Positions 1 to 5,727 of a stretch of 5,727 bases of DNA are shown here, one piece after another. Source of the DNA: Caryophanales bacterium UBA4694. Lineage in GTDB: Bacteria > Bacillota_I > Bacilli_A > RFN20 > CAG-288. Both the position numbers and the translations under genes were made by a program. The stretch covers positions 435 through 6,161 of the forward strand of contig DHKM01000001.1 of NCBI GenBank assembly GCA_002404835.1. The letters are read 5' to 3'. The notes under the pieces are model-generated. The model ran no database searches, was not told where the DNA came from, and saw only the letters and a list, made by a program, of their open reading frames with translations. Positions within the stretch are counted from its first letter, which is position 1. Each line of letters opens with the position of its first letter.

Positions 1-873
1 TATTCTGTTGATGATAAAAACAATTCAGAAGAGACTGAGTGGGAAAATATTGAATTAAGCAATAATCGAGTAGATGAGAAAAAAGGCTGTGGTAAAATTG
101 AAAATCCGGATCAATATGTTTCGGATGTTTATGGAAAAGGCTATAAAATAGCCAAAGAAAAATCTTTGTCCATGAAAGGATTTACCCAATATAAATTATC
201 TGCTTATCACCACTATGAAAATGGATTTCCATATTCAGAGAGTAATTGTTGGATGGTCTCTGCATACCATGTTTTACAGTATTATACAGATAGTATTTAT
301 CAAGACCAAATGCCTGGTTCTGATAAAGAGATTATTTATAATCCTCGTGTCGAAGAACCTCACATATACGTAAAATATTTTGATTCCACTGGCAAATGCC
401 GTGAACTAACAGAAGTAGATGGTGAAAAGAAAGATAAATGGTATTTAACGAATTATGATTTTCCAGAACTTTTTGCTTCAGTCCGAAAGATGGCAGATGA
501 AAAATATGGGAAATGTGATGGCGGGACAACGGGGCAAACTGCTAATCTAATAAAATGGGTTGGTCAAAAATATGGTGCGACATTTAAAACGAATTGTGTT
601 TATAGATGGGGTTATTATGCGGATGCAGTAGCCAAAAACATTGAAAACAACATACCGAGTATATGGTCAACATCCAATGACACTTATGGTTCTCATTCTA
701 TGGCTGTCAACGGATACAAATATTATCAAAAGACAACAAAGTTCTGGATATTTACCTCTGTGAAAACAAAACTATTCTATGAATTAAGAGATGGCCATAC
801 TTCCGAACCAAGATTTTATGATATATCCGGTCATGTCGGCTTTTCTTGCATAACCTTTGTCTATCCAAAATAG
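1..873 (+). CDS. C-terminal part of a papain-fold (C39-like) cysteine peptidase, 5' end outside window
   Basis: The reading frame is open from base 1, so the gene begins upstream; the internal TTG (166) and ATG (172) are not needed as starts. The window encodes its last 290 residues. The first 35 or so are polar and linker-like, followed by a conserved-looking stretch (NPDQYVSDVYGKGYKIAKE) before the catalytic domain. The probable nucleophile is Cys83 in the motif NCWMVSAYHVLQYY (codon 247-249), at the start of a helix as in papain-fold enzymes. The probable catalytic His232 is in YGSHSMAVNGY (codon 694-696), followed by strands and a candidate third residue, Asp264 in LRDG or Asp274 in FYD. 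This Cys...His...Asp order and spacing fits clan CA peptidases of the C39-like or mycoplasma-type 'putative cysteine peptidase' sort; exact family is inference. Secretion cannot be judged because the N-terminus is missing. A small lipoprotein gene follows after 10 bases, suggesting a functional pair. Confidence 0.72.
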   Translation, partial: YSVDDKNNSEETEWENIELSNNRVDEKKGCGKIENPDQYVSDVYGKGYKIAKEKSLSMKGFTQYKLSAYHHYENGFPYSESNCWMVSAYHVLQYYTDSIYQDQMPGSDKEIIYNPRVEEPHIYVKYFDSTGKCRELTEVDGEKKDKWYLTNYDFPELFASVRKMADEKYGKCDGGTTGQTANLIKWVGQKYGATFKTNCVYRWGYYADAVAKNIENNIPSIWSTSNDTYGSHSMAVNGYKYYQKTTKFWIFTSVKTKLFYELRDGHTSEPRFYDISGHVGFSCITFVYPK

Positions 874-876
874 GAG
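872..876 (+). promoter_or_regulatory. Ribosome binding site of the small lipoprotein gene, overlapping the peptidase stop codon
   Basis: AGGAG sits 7 bases before the ATG at 884 and shares its first two bases with the TAG stop (871-873) of the peptidase gene. This fixes the lipoprotein start and makes translational coupling of the two genes likely. There is no room for a separate promoter in the gap. Confidence 0.85.
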
Positions 877-883
877 ATAAAAA

Positions 884-1375
884 ATGAAAAAAACAATTGT
901 TGCATTATTGTTTTCGTCGATGCTGTGTTCTTGTGGCAATGACGAAAGATCCATGGATAAAATGTATTCCATCAATTCCTGGTACGAGCAAGACAAGACA
1001 AGCTTTAACCTTTCAACATATGTTGAGGATAATTACATTGTCTACAGTGAAAAGAGTGAAGCAAAAAGATTCTTTAGTATCCATTTCTCTATTTATGAAG
1101 ATGATGTTTCAAGAGAACCTGTAATCAAAGATGATGATTGTGTCATTATTCTTGAATCCGGAACAGAACTTAAGAAAAAAGAATTTGAATGCATGCTTTT
1201 TTCTTCAGAGAATGTAAAGTTTAAGATTTATTTTCCTAATCTTAAGGAAAACCAGAAAAGCAAACTGCTGGAATGGCAGAACGATGGGCAGTTTGATGGT
1301 TACATATCGATCAATGATGACAAGTTTATGAATATCGGCGAATGGAGTAAAAAACCGGTAAAAGTTCCATGGTGA
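884..1375 (+). CDS. Small lipoprotein of unknown function, partner gene of the cysteine peptidase
   Basis: This encodes 163 residues. The N-terminus is a short type II signal peptide: two lysines, a hydrophobic core (TIVALLFSSM), then lipobox LCSC with Cys17 as the predicted lipid-attachment site, so the mature protein should be anchored on the outer face of the membrane. The remaining 145 or so residues are hydrophilic, rich in Lys, Asp, Glu and aromatic residues, with alternating patterns suggesting a beta-rich globular domain (for example RFFSIHFSIYED and VKFKIYF). There are further cysteines at about residues 87 and 103 that could pair. I do not recognise the family. The start is set by a good ribosome binding site. 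Placed 10 bases after a cysteine peptidase gene, it might be an inhibitor, chaperone or membrane partner of that enzyme, but this is inferred from position only. The end may be altered: see the out-of-frame extension at 1362-1451. Confidence 0.8.
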   Translation: MKKTIVALLFSSMLCSCGNDERSMDKMYSINSWYEQDKTSFNLSTYVEDNYIVYSEKSEAKRFFSIHFSIYEDDVSREPVIKDDDCVIILESGTELKKKEFECMLFSSENVKFKIYFPNLKENQKSKLLEWQNDGQFDGYISINDDKFMNIGEWSKKPVKVPW

Positions 1376-1451
1376 TAGCTATGATATCGATTTAAAAAAG
1401 GATATCAGGGATATTGATAATTTTATGGCAAAACTTGTTTTTTGTGTATGA
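1362..1451 (+). other. Possible out-of-frame C-terminal extension of the small lipoprotein
   Basis: In the frame one base ahead of the lipoprotein frame, codons stay open from 1362 to a TGA at 1449-1451 and would read HGDSYDIDLKKDIRDIDNF and onward from 1368. The composition (Asp, Lys, Ile, Phe) resembles the lipoprotein itself, and no start codon or ribosome binding site stands in front of it. It could be the former C-terminus of the lipoprotein cut off by a one-base indel near 1361-1370, or a chance open stretch; about 30 open codons is not rare enough to decide. Confidence 0.25.
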
Positions 1452-1529
1452 ACTTCTTGTTCTATTAAATAGTTATAAGAGAGCGGTTGTCTAAAACGTT
1501 TCTTTGATTATCAAACAAGAAATGCCAAT

Positions 1530-1586
1530 AAAAAAGACTGCTAAGTCTTTCGTTAAATCCTAACGAATTGTTAACAGTCTTTTTTT
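1530..1586. terminator. Bidirectional intrinsic terminator between convergent genes
   Basis: A long imperfect hairpin. The outer arm has six A plus GACTG (1530-1540) pairing with CAGTC plus a T-run (1575-1586). After a C/A mismatch, TAA (1542-1544) pairs with TTA (1571-1573). A small internal loop follows, then an inner stem TTCGTTA (1549-1555) pairs with TAACGAA (1561-1567) around the loop AATCC. Seven T end it on the plus strand, and the six A give a T-run on the minus strand, so it can serve both sides. It begins 5 bases after the stop of the large minus-strand gene and 154 bases after the stop of the small lipoprotein gene. Confidence 0.85.
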
Positions 1587-1591
1587 CATGT

Positions 1592-4504
1592 TTACTTCTT
1601 ATAGATTTCTATGACGGCTTTATTTGAGTAGTTTTCTTTGACGATGACTTTAAGATTATGTCCGCTTGGAGTAGTCAAGAACGCCATAATCTGAGAATCG
1701 TAGTTGTTCTTTACGACAGTCCAACCATCACTGCTATTGCTGAAGGCATTATAGGCAAGATCAAGAATCTGATCATCCCATGTGCCACCGACAATATCCA
1801 ATTCACTCGTGTATTTCTTTGTCGTTACATTGTCTGTTCCGAGATAGACAAAAGGAACTGAGAGATTGTCTCCGATGAATGTCGTGACTTCTGTATTGAC
1901 ATCATCGGACCATTTTGCATCATCACCGGTCGGTACCTGGAAAGAGGAGGTATAGTTGATTTCAATGGTATGTTTCTTCGAAGTCCCGTATCCGCTGTAA
2001 TCGGTCTTAAGATCAATCTTGTATCCGGTTGTCGGATCAACATATCCAGCCTTAAGTTCTACAGAAGTATATCCGAAATAATTGAAGGAGAATTTGGTAT
2101 ATCCGGCAGCTTTCAAGACCTTGTAGTATTCGAATACTTCATTCAGATCGTATGATGTTCCACTGATCTTGTCCCCAACGGTCGTTGTGGCATCACTAGT
2201 GGTATAGTCACCATCGCCCATGTAGAAGAACGGAACTTTGTCTGAATGGTTCTGTGTCTTGGAATCAAGGAATGTTTTTTCTGTAGCAGACCAATCGGTC
2301 TTTGTTGCCGTAGTGGTGGAAGGAGCATAGTAATAGACATCTATATAAGATCCTGATCCAGATTTATACAGCTTCAGTGCAAGATAATCATTTGTCGCAA
2401 GTTTTGTGAAGGCATATAGATATTCGGTAGTCGTGGAATAAGCATCCTTGAAGGCTTCCCATCCGGCAGCTTCCAAATCGGTCTTTGCCAAGGTGAGAAT
2501 CGAATCATCCCACACACTTCCCTTGATGGTGATGTTGTTCATGGATTTGTATTCCGTAGCGGAAGGCGTGGCAATACCAAGCTTGATGTACGGGATGGTA
2601 TTTCCGTTGAGGCAGTTCTTCATGCTTGTCTTCATCGCATCGGTCCAATCTGCTGCAGCATCAGCACGGAAGGAAGCGGAAACTGTGATATAAAGCTGAG
2701 CTTTGCCCTCGCTGGTCTTTGAAAGCGTCACTGTCAGACTGCAGCCATCGGCTTCCTTGTAGGAGGCAGTGAATTTTTCGTTCTCGATCTTCGGATTTGT
2801 CCAAGTGCTATAAGCAGTATTGGCAGCAGTCAACATAGCAGTGGAGAAGAGACCACCGGTGATTGTAGCTGAGGTTCCGCTGATACCGGAAGTCTTGAGA
2901 GTGGTGGTATTGAGATAGACATAAGGAACAGTATGACCCTGGAGATTGTCCTTCATGAACTGTAAAGTCGTATCATCCCATTTTGCAGCATCGCCGGTAG
3001 GTGCAACATAAGGCTTGAAATACTGGATGGAGAGTTTGCAGTCGCCGGAGACGGTTCCGCTATAGGAGCTTATGGATGAACCAGTCAAAGTAGCAACCAA
3101 TTTAGATCCTGTCGTCGCATCGATGACTTTCTCTGCCTGCATAATATTATAGGAATAATTCCCATAATAATAATCTTCCTCAGTGATAGTCTTGATAGCT
3201 GCAGTCCATCCTGCTGCCTGGAAGCTTGAAAGACCTCCATTAAGGACGGCAGTGAAATAGGTGTCACCTGTGATTGTCAGCATGGAAAGAGAATCATCCC
3301 AATCAGCCGTTTCGCTTGTCGTACCAAGGTATACATAAGGAACCGTATTGCCATCGAGGTGGTCGGTGAAATTCTGCTTCGTAGTAGCGGACCAATCGGC
3401 GCCCTGAGGGGCATTGTATCCTTGAGCATAAGTGACTTCAACTACCGGCTGATCATTGTATGAATTTTTCTTCAGCTTCAAAGACAAGGAGCATCCATCT
3501 GTATACATACGGGATGCAGTAAGATCGGAAGTGTTCTTCGTAATCTTCCACTTCAAGTTATCATCTGTTAAGGTAGCATTTTCATTGTTGAGTGCTGTTT
3601 CGCAGAGAGTATAAATTTGATCGTTCCAGGTACCGCCTTTGATGTCAATTTCATTGTAGTAACTGTAATAAGAAACTGTCGGAGCCAATGTGCCCAAATA
3701 GAAGTAAGGGATGATATGCCCGTCAGCCTTATCGTTGAATTCATCCTTGACATCCTGTGTCCAATCACCGCTTGCAGGAACAACAAAAGCCTCTGTGAAG
3801 GTGATTTCCATCTTCGCCTTGGAAGCGGTAGTGGAATAGGAAGAGGAGTATGGAGCTTCGATAGCCACCTTCATGGTTGTTCCATCGGCAAGCGTGACAT
3901 TGGCATTGAAGGTGGTTCCATAGGAATTTACGCCGGTAGTGATAATCCACTTGTTGGCGTCATCGGTAATCGAGGCATTCGCGGCATTGAAAGCAGTCTC
4001 GGCAAGCGTAGTGATCTGATTGTTCCATGTTCCTCCGGTAATGGTGTATTTTTTGGAATACGTGCTCATTTCACCGGTAGGATTTGCGGTTCCGAGGTAG
4101 ACAAAAGGAACATCGGCAGCATGGTTTCCACCGATATTGAGATTCAAATCATCGATGATTTCCTGTGGCCAGGCACTGGCTGAGGCAGGATTGAACGGCT
4201 CATTGTAGGTGGCATCGAGTTCGAGGATGCCGGAGTTGTCATAGAAAACGACGGTCAGACCTTTTGCCGTGTCTGTTGCAGTGAGTTTGCTGGATGCGAC
4301 CGACACAGTAAAACCGAAAGCCTCATAATCCGTCTTGACGGCATCAAGACGGTTCTGGGTCATGCCACTGGTGATGTTTCCCATGATGGAAAGAGTGGAT
4401 GTACTGCTATCCCATGTTGGGATGATCTTTGATCCGAGTTCGACATAAGGAAGGATATTTCCGCCAAGATACTTGACCATCATATCTACAACATCCTTCT
4501 TCCA
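1592..4504 (-). repeat. Array of eight protein-level tandem modules (about 105-140 residues each)
   Basis: Module positions on the DNA, in protein order: R1 4172-4504, R2 3764-4171, R3 3395-3763, R4 2981-3394, R5 2648-2980, R6 2294-2647, R7 1913-2293, R8 1592-1912. Shared pattern: a Trp opening an amphipathic helix (W followed by D/T/S-rich, then F or M), a GN or GD turn, the hallmark strand (V/I)P(Y/F)VYLGT, a strand ending in ITGG with Trp two residues on, a helix with A...F..AGW, then two or three alternating strands ending in a V.Y strand, and a Pro-Gly-Asp linker before the next Trp. This suggests a small mixed alpha/beta fold. R1 and R7 are the most divergent; R2 and R3 are the most alike (GGTW(N)(N/D)QI followed by TL.ETA.N and TDD...KW.IT). 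Repetition is in the protein rather than as exact DNA repeats, so the array is old. Confidence 0.85.
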
Positions 4505-4858
4505 TTTTGTCGAAGAATAGATGTCGCTGGAAGCGCTGGATTCTTCTGTGCTTGGAGAAACAGTCGGACTGGAAATAGAGCCAGTGCCACTATCGGCTTT
4601 GGATGTGGAATCCTTTGCATCGGAATCGACCGTTGTAGACGGCTTTTCGCTGTCCGGTTTGACAGCTGAAGCTGATGTTGCGCTGTCTTTCGGAGCGGTG
4701 GAATCGGTCTTCTTGGTCGAATTCTTTGTAGAATCGTTGTTCTTATTGGAAATCGGAGCTTCGGATATCGGTTTGGAAGCAGTCGACTTTCCTGTTTCGG
4801 AACAGCCGAACAAAGAGAGGGTCAGAACGGATAATAAGAGCAGTTTTTTCTTTTTCAT
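1592..4858 (-). CDS. Large lipid-anchored surface protein with eight copies of an unrecognised module
   Basis: This encodes 1088 residues. Residues 1-19 are a type II signal peptide: four lysines, a hydrophobic core rich in Leu, then lipobox LFGC with Cys19 as lipid-attachment site. Residues 20 to about 115 form a low-complexity stalk rich in Ser, Thr, Lys, Asp and Pro, typical of spacers that lift a domain off the membrane. The rest, 119-1088, is eight divergent modules starting at Trp 119, 230, 366, 489, 627, 738, 856 and 983. There is no LPXTG motif or C-terminal membrane segment, so anchoring should be by the lipid alone. The ATG at 4856-4858 is supported by a perfect AGGAGG 9 bases upstream. 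No catalytic motif was seen; the modular, aromatic-rich (Tyr, Trp) and Thr/Ser-rich build suggests binding or adhesion, for example to glycan or host surface, but this is a guess. The gene is clearly more GC-rich than the plus-strand genes. A paralogue lies immediately upstream on the same strand. Confidence 0.88.
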   Translation of the reverse strand: MKKKKLLLLSVLTLSLFGCSETGKSTASKPISEAPISNKNNDSTKNSTKKTDSTAPKDSATSASAVKPDSEKPSTTVDSDAKDSTSKADSGTGSISSPTVSPSTEESSASSDIYSSTKWKKDVVDMMVKYLGGNILPYVELGSKIIPTWDSSTSTLSIMGNITSGMTQNRLDAVKTDYEAFGFTVSVASSKLTATDTAKGLTVVFYDNSGILELDATYNEPFNPASASAWPQEIIDDLNLNIGGNHAADVPFVYLGTANPTGEMSTYSKKYTITGGTWNNQITTLAETAFNAANASITDDANKWIITTGVNSYGTTFNANVTLADGTTMKVAIEAPYSSSYSTTASKAKMEITFTEAFVVPASGDWTQDVKDEFNDKADGHIIPYFYLGTLAPTVSYYSYYNEIDIKGGTWNDQIYTLCETALNNENATLTDDNLKWKITKNTSDLTASRMYTDGCSLSLKLKKNSYNDQPVVEVTYAQGYNAPQGADWSATTKQNFTDHLDGNTVPYVYLGTTSETADWDDSLSMLTITGDTYFTAVLNGGLSSFQAAGWTAAIKTITEEDYYYGNYSYNIMQAEKVIDATTGSKLVATLTGSSISSYSGTVSGDCKLSIQYFKPYVAPTGDAAKWDDTTLQFMKDNLQGHTVPYVYLNTTTLKTSGISGTSATITGGLFSTAMLTAANTAYSTWTNPKIENEKFTASYKEADGCSLTVTLSKTSEGKAQLYITVSASFRADAAADWTDAMKTSMKNCLNGNTIPYIKLGIATPSATEYKSMNNITIKGSVWDDSILTLAKTDLEAAGWEAFKDAYSTTTEYLYAFTKLATNDYLALKLYKSGSGSYIDVYYYAPSTTTATKTDWSATEKTFLDSKTQNHSDKVPFFYMGDGDYTTSDATTTVGDKISGTSYDLNEVFEYYKVLKAAGYTKFSFNYFGYTSVELKAGYVDPTTGYKIDLKTDYSGYGTSKKHTIEINYTSSFQVPTGDDAKWSDDVNTEVTTFIGDNLSVPFVYLGTDNVTTKKYTSELDIVGGTWDDQILDLAYNAFSNSSDGWTVVKNNYDSQIMAFLTTPSGHNLKVIVKENYSNKAVIEIYKK

Positions 4859-4867
4859 TTATATTAG

Positions 4868-4873
4868 CCTCCT
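4868..4873 (-). promoter_or_regulatory. Ribosome binding site of the large surface lipoprotein
   Basis: CCTCCT on the plus strand gives a perfect AGGAGG on the minus strand, 9 bases before the ATG at 4856-4858. It fixes the start and indicates strong translation. Confidence 0.9.
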
Positions 4874-4886
4874 AATATATGCAAAA

Positions 4887-4915
4887 ATGATAAGCACAAT
4901 TTCGCTTTACTGCAA
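4887..4915 (-). promoter_or_regulatory. Likely sigma-A-type promoter of the large surface lipoprotein gene
   Basis: On the minus strand, TTGCAG (4910-4915) and TATCAT (4887-4892) are separated by exactly 17 bases. The -10 box matches TATAAT in 5 of 6 positions; the -35 box matches only TTG of TTGACA. The transcript would begin around 4880 and leave a leader of roughly 20-25 bases with the AGGAGG well placed. The surrounding DNA is very AT-rich, so chance matches are common and other promoters further upstream are possible. Confidence 0.5.
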
Positions 4916-4933
4916 TAACGGGAAAATTGCCTT

Positions 4934-5032
4934 ATGTAATAAATACATAAAACCTTAAAACACACAAAATTTACAATATTTGCCTAAATTAAGCCGTTTT
5001 TTCGAAATTTAAAAATGTAAAAAATACATAAA
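4934..5032. repeat. Pair of near-identical 18-base AT-rich direct repeats, each with internal dyad
   Basis: ATGTAATAAATACATAAA (4934-4951) and ATGTAAAAAATACATAAA (5015-5032) differ at one base and lie 81 bases apart in the same orientation. Each contains the inverted repeat ATGTA-N5-TACAT. Two copies upstream of one gene could be operator sites, but the AT-rich background lowers the weight of this. Confidence 0.4.
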
Positions 5033-5063
5033 GAAGAAAAAAAGAGAAAAAAACGAACATTGT

Positions 5064-5077
5064 AAAAAGCGCTTTCA
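5064..5077. promoter_or_regulatory. cre-like operator (weaker copy)
   Basis: AAAAAGCGCTTTCA contains the 10-base perfect palindrome AAAGCGCTTT (5066-5075) and matches the catabolite-responsive element pattern TGWNANCGNTNWCA at 12 of 14 positions, lacking the first TG. Flanking TGT (5061-5063) and ACA (5077-5079) extend the dyad. A CcpA- or LacI-family regulator would be the expected binder. It lies about 206 bases before the start codon of the large lipoprotein gene. Confidence 0.5.
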
Positions 5078-5195
5078 CATTAAAAATAAAGGTCTACGTG
5101 TATTTGCTATTTCAAAAATTGTAACTGGAATAGGAAAAAAACAAGAATTTGCTTTATTTTGATTTTGTAAGGTGAAAAGCGTAGATAAAGAATTC

Positions 5196-5209
5196 TGTTA
5201 GCGCTTTCA
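5196..5209. promoter_or_regulatory. cre-like operator (full consensus match)
   Basis: TGTTAGCGCTTTCA matches the catabolite-responsive element pattern TGWNANCGNTNWCA at all 14 positions. It shares the 9-base core AGCGCTTTC and the following A with the site at 5064-5077, centre to centre 132 bases. It lies in the spacer of a weak minus-strand promoter candidate, TTGTAT (5215-5220) and CAGAAT (5192-5197) 17 bases apart, a layout expected for repression, but that promoter is poor and its leader would exceed 300 bases. Confidence 0.6.
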
Positions 5210-5218
5210 TACATATAC

Positions 5219-5253
5219 AAAAAAACAGCAGACTAGTCTTTAGCCTGCTGTTT
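5219..5253 (-). terminator. Intrinsic terminator of the upstream module-protein gene
   Basis: AAACAGCAG (5223-5231) pairs with CTGCTGTTT (5245-5253), then after an A/C mismatch CTA (5233-5235) pairs with TAG (5241-5243), leaving a five-base loop. On the minus strand the stem is followed by a run of seven T (complement of 5219-5225). It starts 5 bases after the stop codon of the minus-strand gene that ends at 5259 and separates it from the large lipoprotein gene. Confidence 0.88.
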
Positions 5254-5258
5254 GCATC

Positions 5259-5727
5259 TTATTTGACGAAAATCTGAAGCCTGGCAATACCATCGACTTC
5301 GAGAACCACTACTTTGATCTGCTTGTTTGAAGGAGTCGTCAATACGGCGCTGACTGTGTTATCGAAAGTATCTTTGGTTGTATTCCATCCTGCTGTATTG
5401 AATGCCTGATAAGCCTTGTCCAGGTAGCTGTCCTTCCATTCGTCGCCGATGAGATCGAGTTCTTTGGTGGATACGTTCTCGCTCTTCACCGACAAGGTTC
5501 CCAAGAACACATAGGGGATCTCGACATCTTCTCCGACAAAGGCCTGAATCTTTGCCTTTGTCTTGTCATCCCATTTAGCATCTTCCCCAGTAGGCTCTTT
5601 TACACTGGCTTTATAGGAAACGCTAAGGGATGCCACCTTCTTTCCACTGCTATAGGTATTAGTGACGGTGAGACTGATCTGGTTACCTTCGCTGTCTTCG
5701 TATCTTGCATTGAGTTTGATCAGATTG
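5259..5727 (-). CDS. C-terminal end of a second module-containing surface protein, paralogue of the large lipoprotein
   Basis: The frame is open to the window edge, so the start lies outside; the GTG at 5634-5636 is internal, because coding similarity continues upstream of it. The visible 155 residues comprise the tail of one module (residues 1-51) and one complete last module from Trp52. The last module carries the same hallmarks as R8 of the neighbour: IPYVFLGT, KELDLIGDEW, LDKAYQAFNTAGW, AVLTTPSNKQIKV and a final short strand ending in Lys. The linker before it, EPTGEDAKW, matches the neighbour's VPTGDDAKW, and the preceding module tail lines up with R7. The two genes are therefore collinear over their last two modules and most likely arose by tandem duplication. 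Whether this protein also has a signal peptide and stalk cannot be seen. A clear terminator follows, so it is probably transcribed separately from the neighbour. Confidence 0.85.
   Translation of the reverse strand, partial: NLIKLNARYEDSEGNQISLTVTNTYSSGKKVASLSVSYKASVKEPTGEDAKWDDKTKAKIQAFVGEDVEIPYVFLGTLSVKSENVSTKELDLIGDEWKDSYLDKAYQAFNTAGWNTTKDTFDNTVSAVLTTPSNKQIKVVVLEVDGIARLQIFVK

Larger units (their letters stand above)
4874..5218. other. Long AT-rich regulatory intergenic region
   Basis: About 345 bases without a supportable gene on either strand. It is very AT-rich (13 G+C of 60 in 4981-5040). It holds the likely promoter at 4887-4915, two AT-rich dyads (4934-4951 and 5015-5032) and two cre-like operators (5064-5077 and 5196-5209). 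The long region between the terminator of the upstream paralogue and the next start codon suggests that the large lipoprotein gene is controlled on its own. Between 5078 and 5195 I see nothing I can name. Confidence 0.6.

Noticed and set aside
166..873. Peptidase start at the TTG at 166 (or the ATG at 172)
   Set aside because: No ribosome binding site stands in front, and the frame is open with protein-like sequence back to base 1, so the true start is upstream of the window.
1478..1520. Possible insertion-sequence end or extra hairpin (GAGCGGTTGTCTAAAAC and TTTGATTATCAAA)
   Set aside because: There is no matching inverted end, target duplication or transposase in the window, and the short palindrome leaves a one-base loop.
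3617..4183. Plus-strand open frame of 188 codons inside the large lipoprotein gene
   Set aside because: It is antisense to modules R1-R3, has no ribosome binding site or recognisable domain, and is explained by the strongly biased coding strand opposite.
4521..4958. Plus-strand open frame of 145 codons over the start of the large lipoprotein gene
   Set aside because: Its translation mirrors the Ser/Thr/Asp-rich stalk read backwards, and it runs on into the AT-rich promoter region.
5171..5187. Third cre-like site (GGTGAAAAGCGTAGATA)
   Set aside because: The CG falls one position out of register with the TG, and the right half does not match the pattern.
5259..5636. A short stand-alone gene starting at the GTG at 5634-5636
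   Set aside because: The frame continues to the window edge, and the residues before the GTG still resemble the tail of module R7 in the neighbouring paralogue.

Overview
The window looks like the chromosome of a low-GC Gram-positive bacterium (Bacillota). Signs of this are strong AGGAG/AGGAGG ribosome binding sites, lipoprotein signal peptides with a lipobox cysteine, intrinsic terminators with T-runs, and cre-like operators. TGA is used as a stop and tryptophan is always TGG, so it is not a mycoplasma-type code. The style of the proteins would fit Erysipelotrichia or a related gut/oral Firmicute, but that placement is inference.

Layout: two plus-strand genes converge on two minus-strand genes. 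On the left (1-1375, AT-rich) lies the C-terminal 290 residues of a papain-fold cysteine peptidase whose start is outside the window. Ten bases later comes a small lipoprotein gene with a ribosome binding site that overlaps the peptidase stop codon, so the two are probably co-transcribed. A long compound hairpin at 1530-1586 can terminate transcription from both sides.

The centre (1592-4858, minus strand) is one large gene for a 1088-residue lipid-anchored surface protein: signal peptide, a Ser/Thr/Lys/Asp-rich stalk of about 95 residues, then eight divergent copies of a 105-140 residue module that I do not recognise. Its upstream region (4859-5258, very AT-rich) holds a ribosome binding site, a likely promoter, two near-identical AT-rich dyads, two cre-like operators and the terminator of the next gene. 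At the right edge (5259-5727, minus strand) is the C-terminal end of a second protein built from the same module, so the two minus-strand genes are tandem paralogues.

Taken together this is a cell-surface locus: a probably exported peptidase with a partner lipoprotein on one side, and a pair of modular surface proteins, possibly under carbon-catabolite control, on the other. No RNA genes, CRISPR arrays or complete mobile elements were seen.
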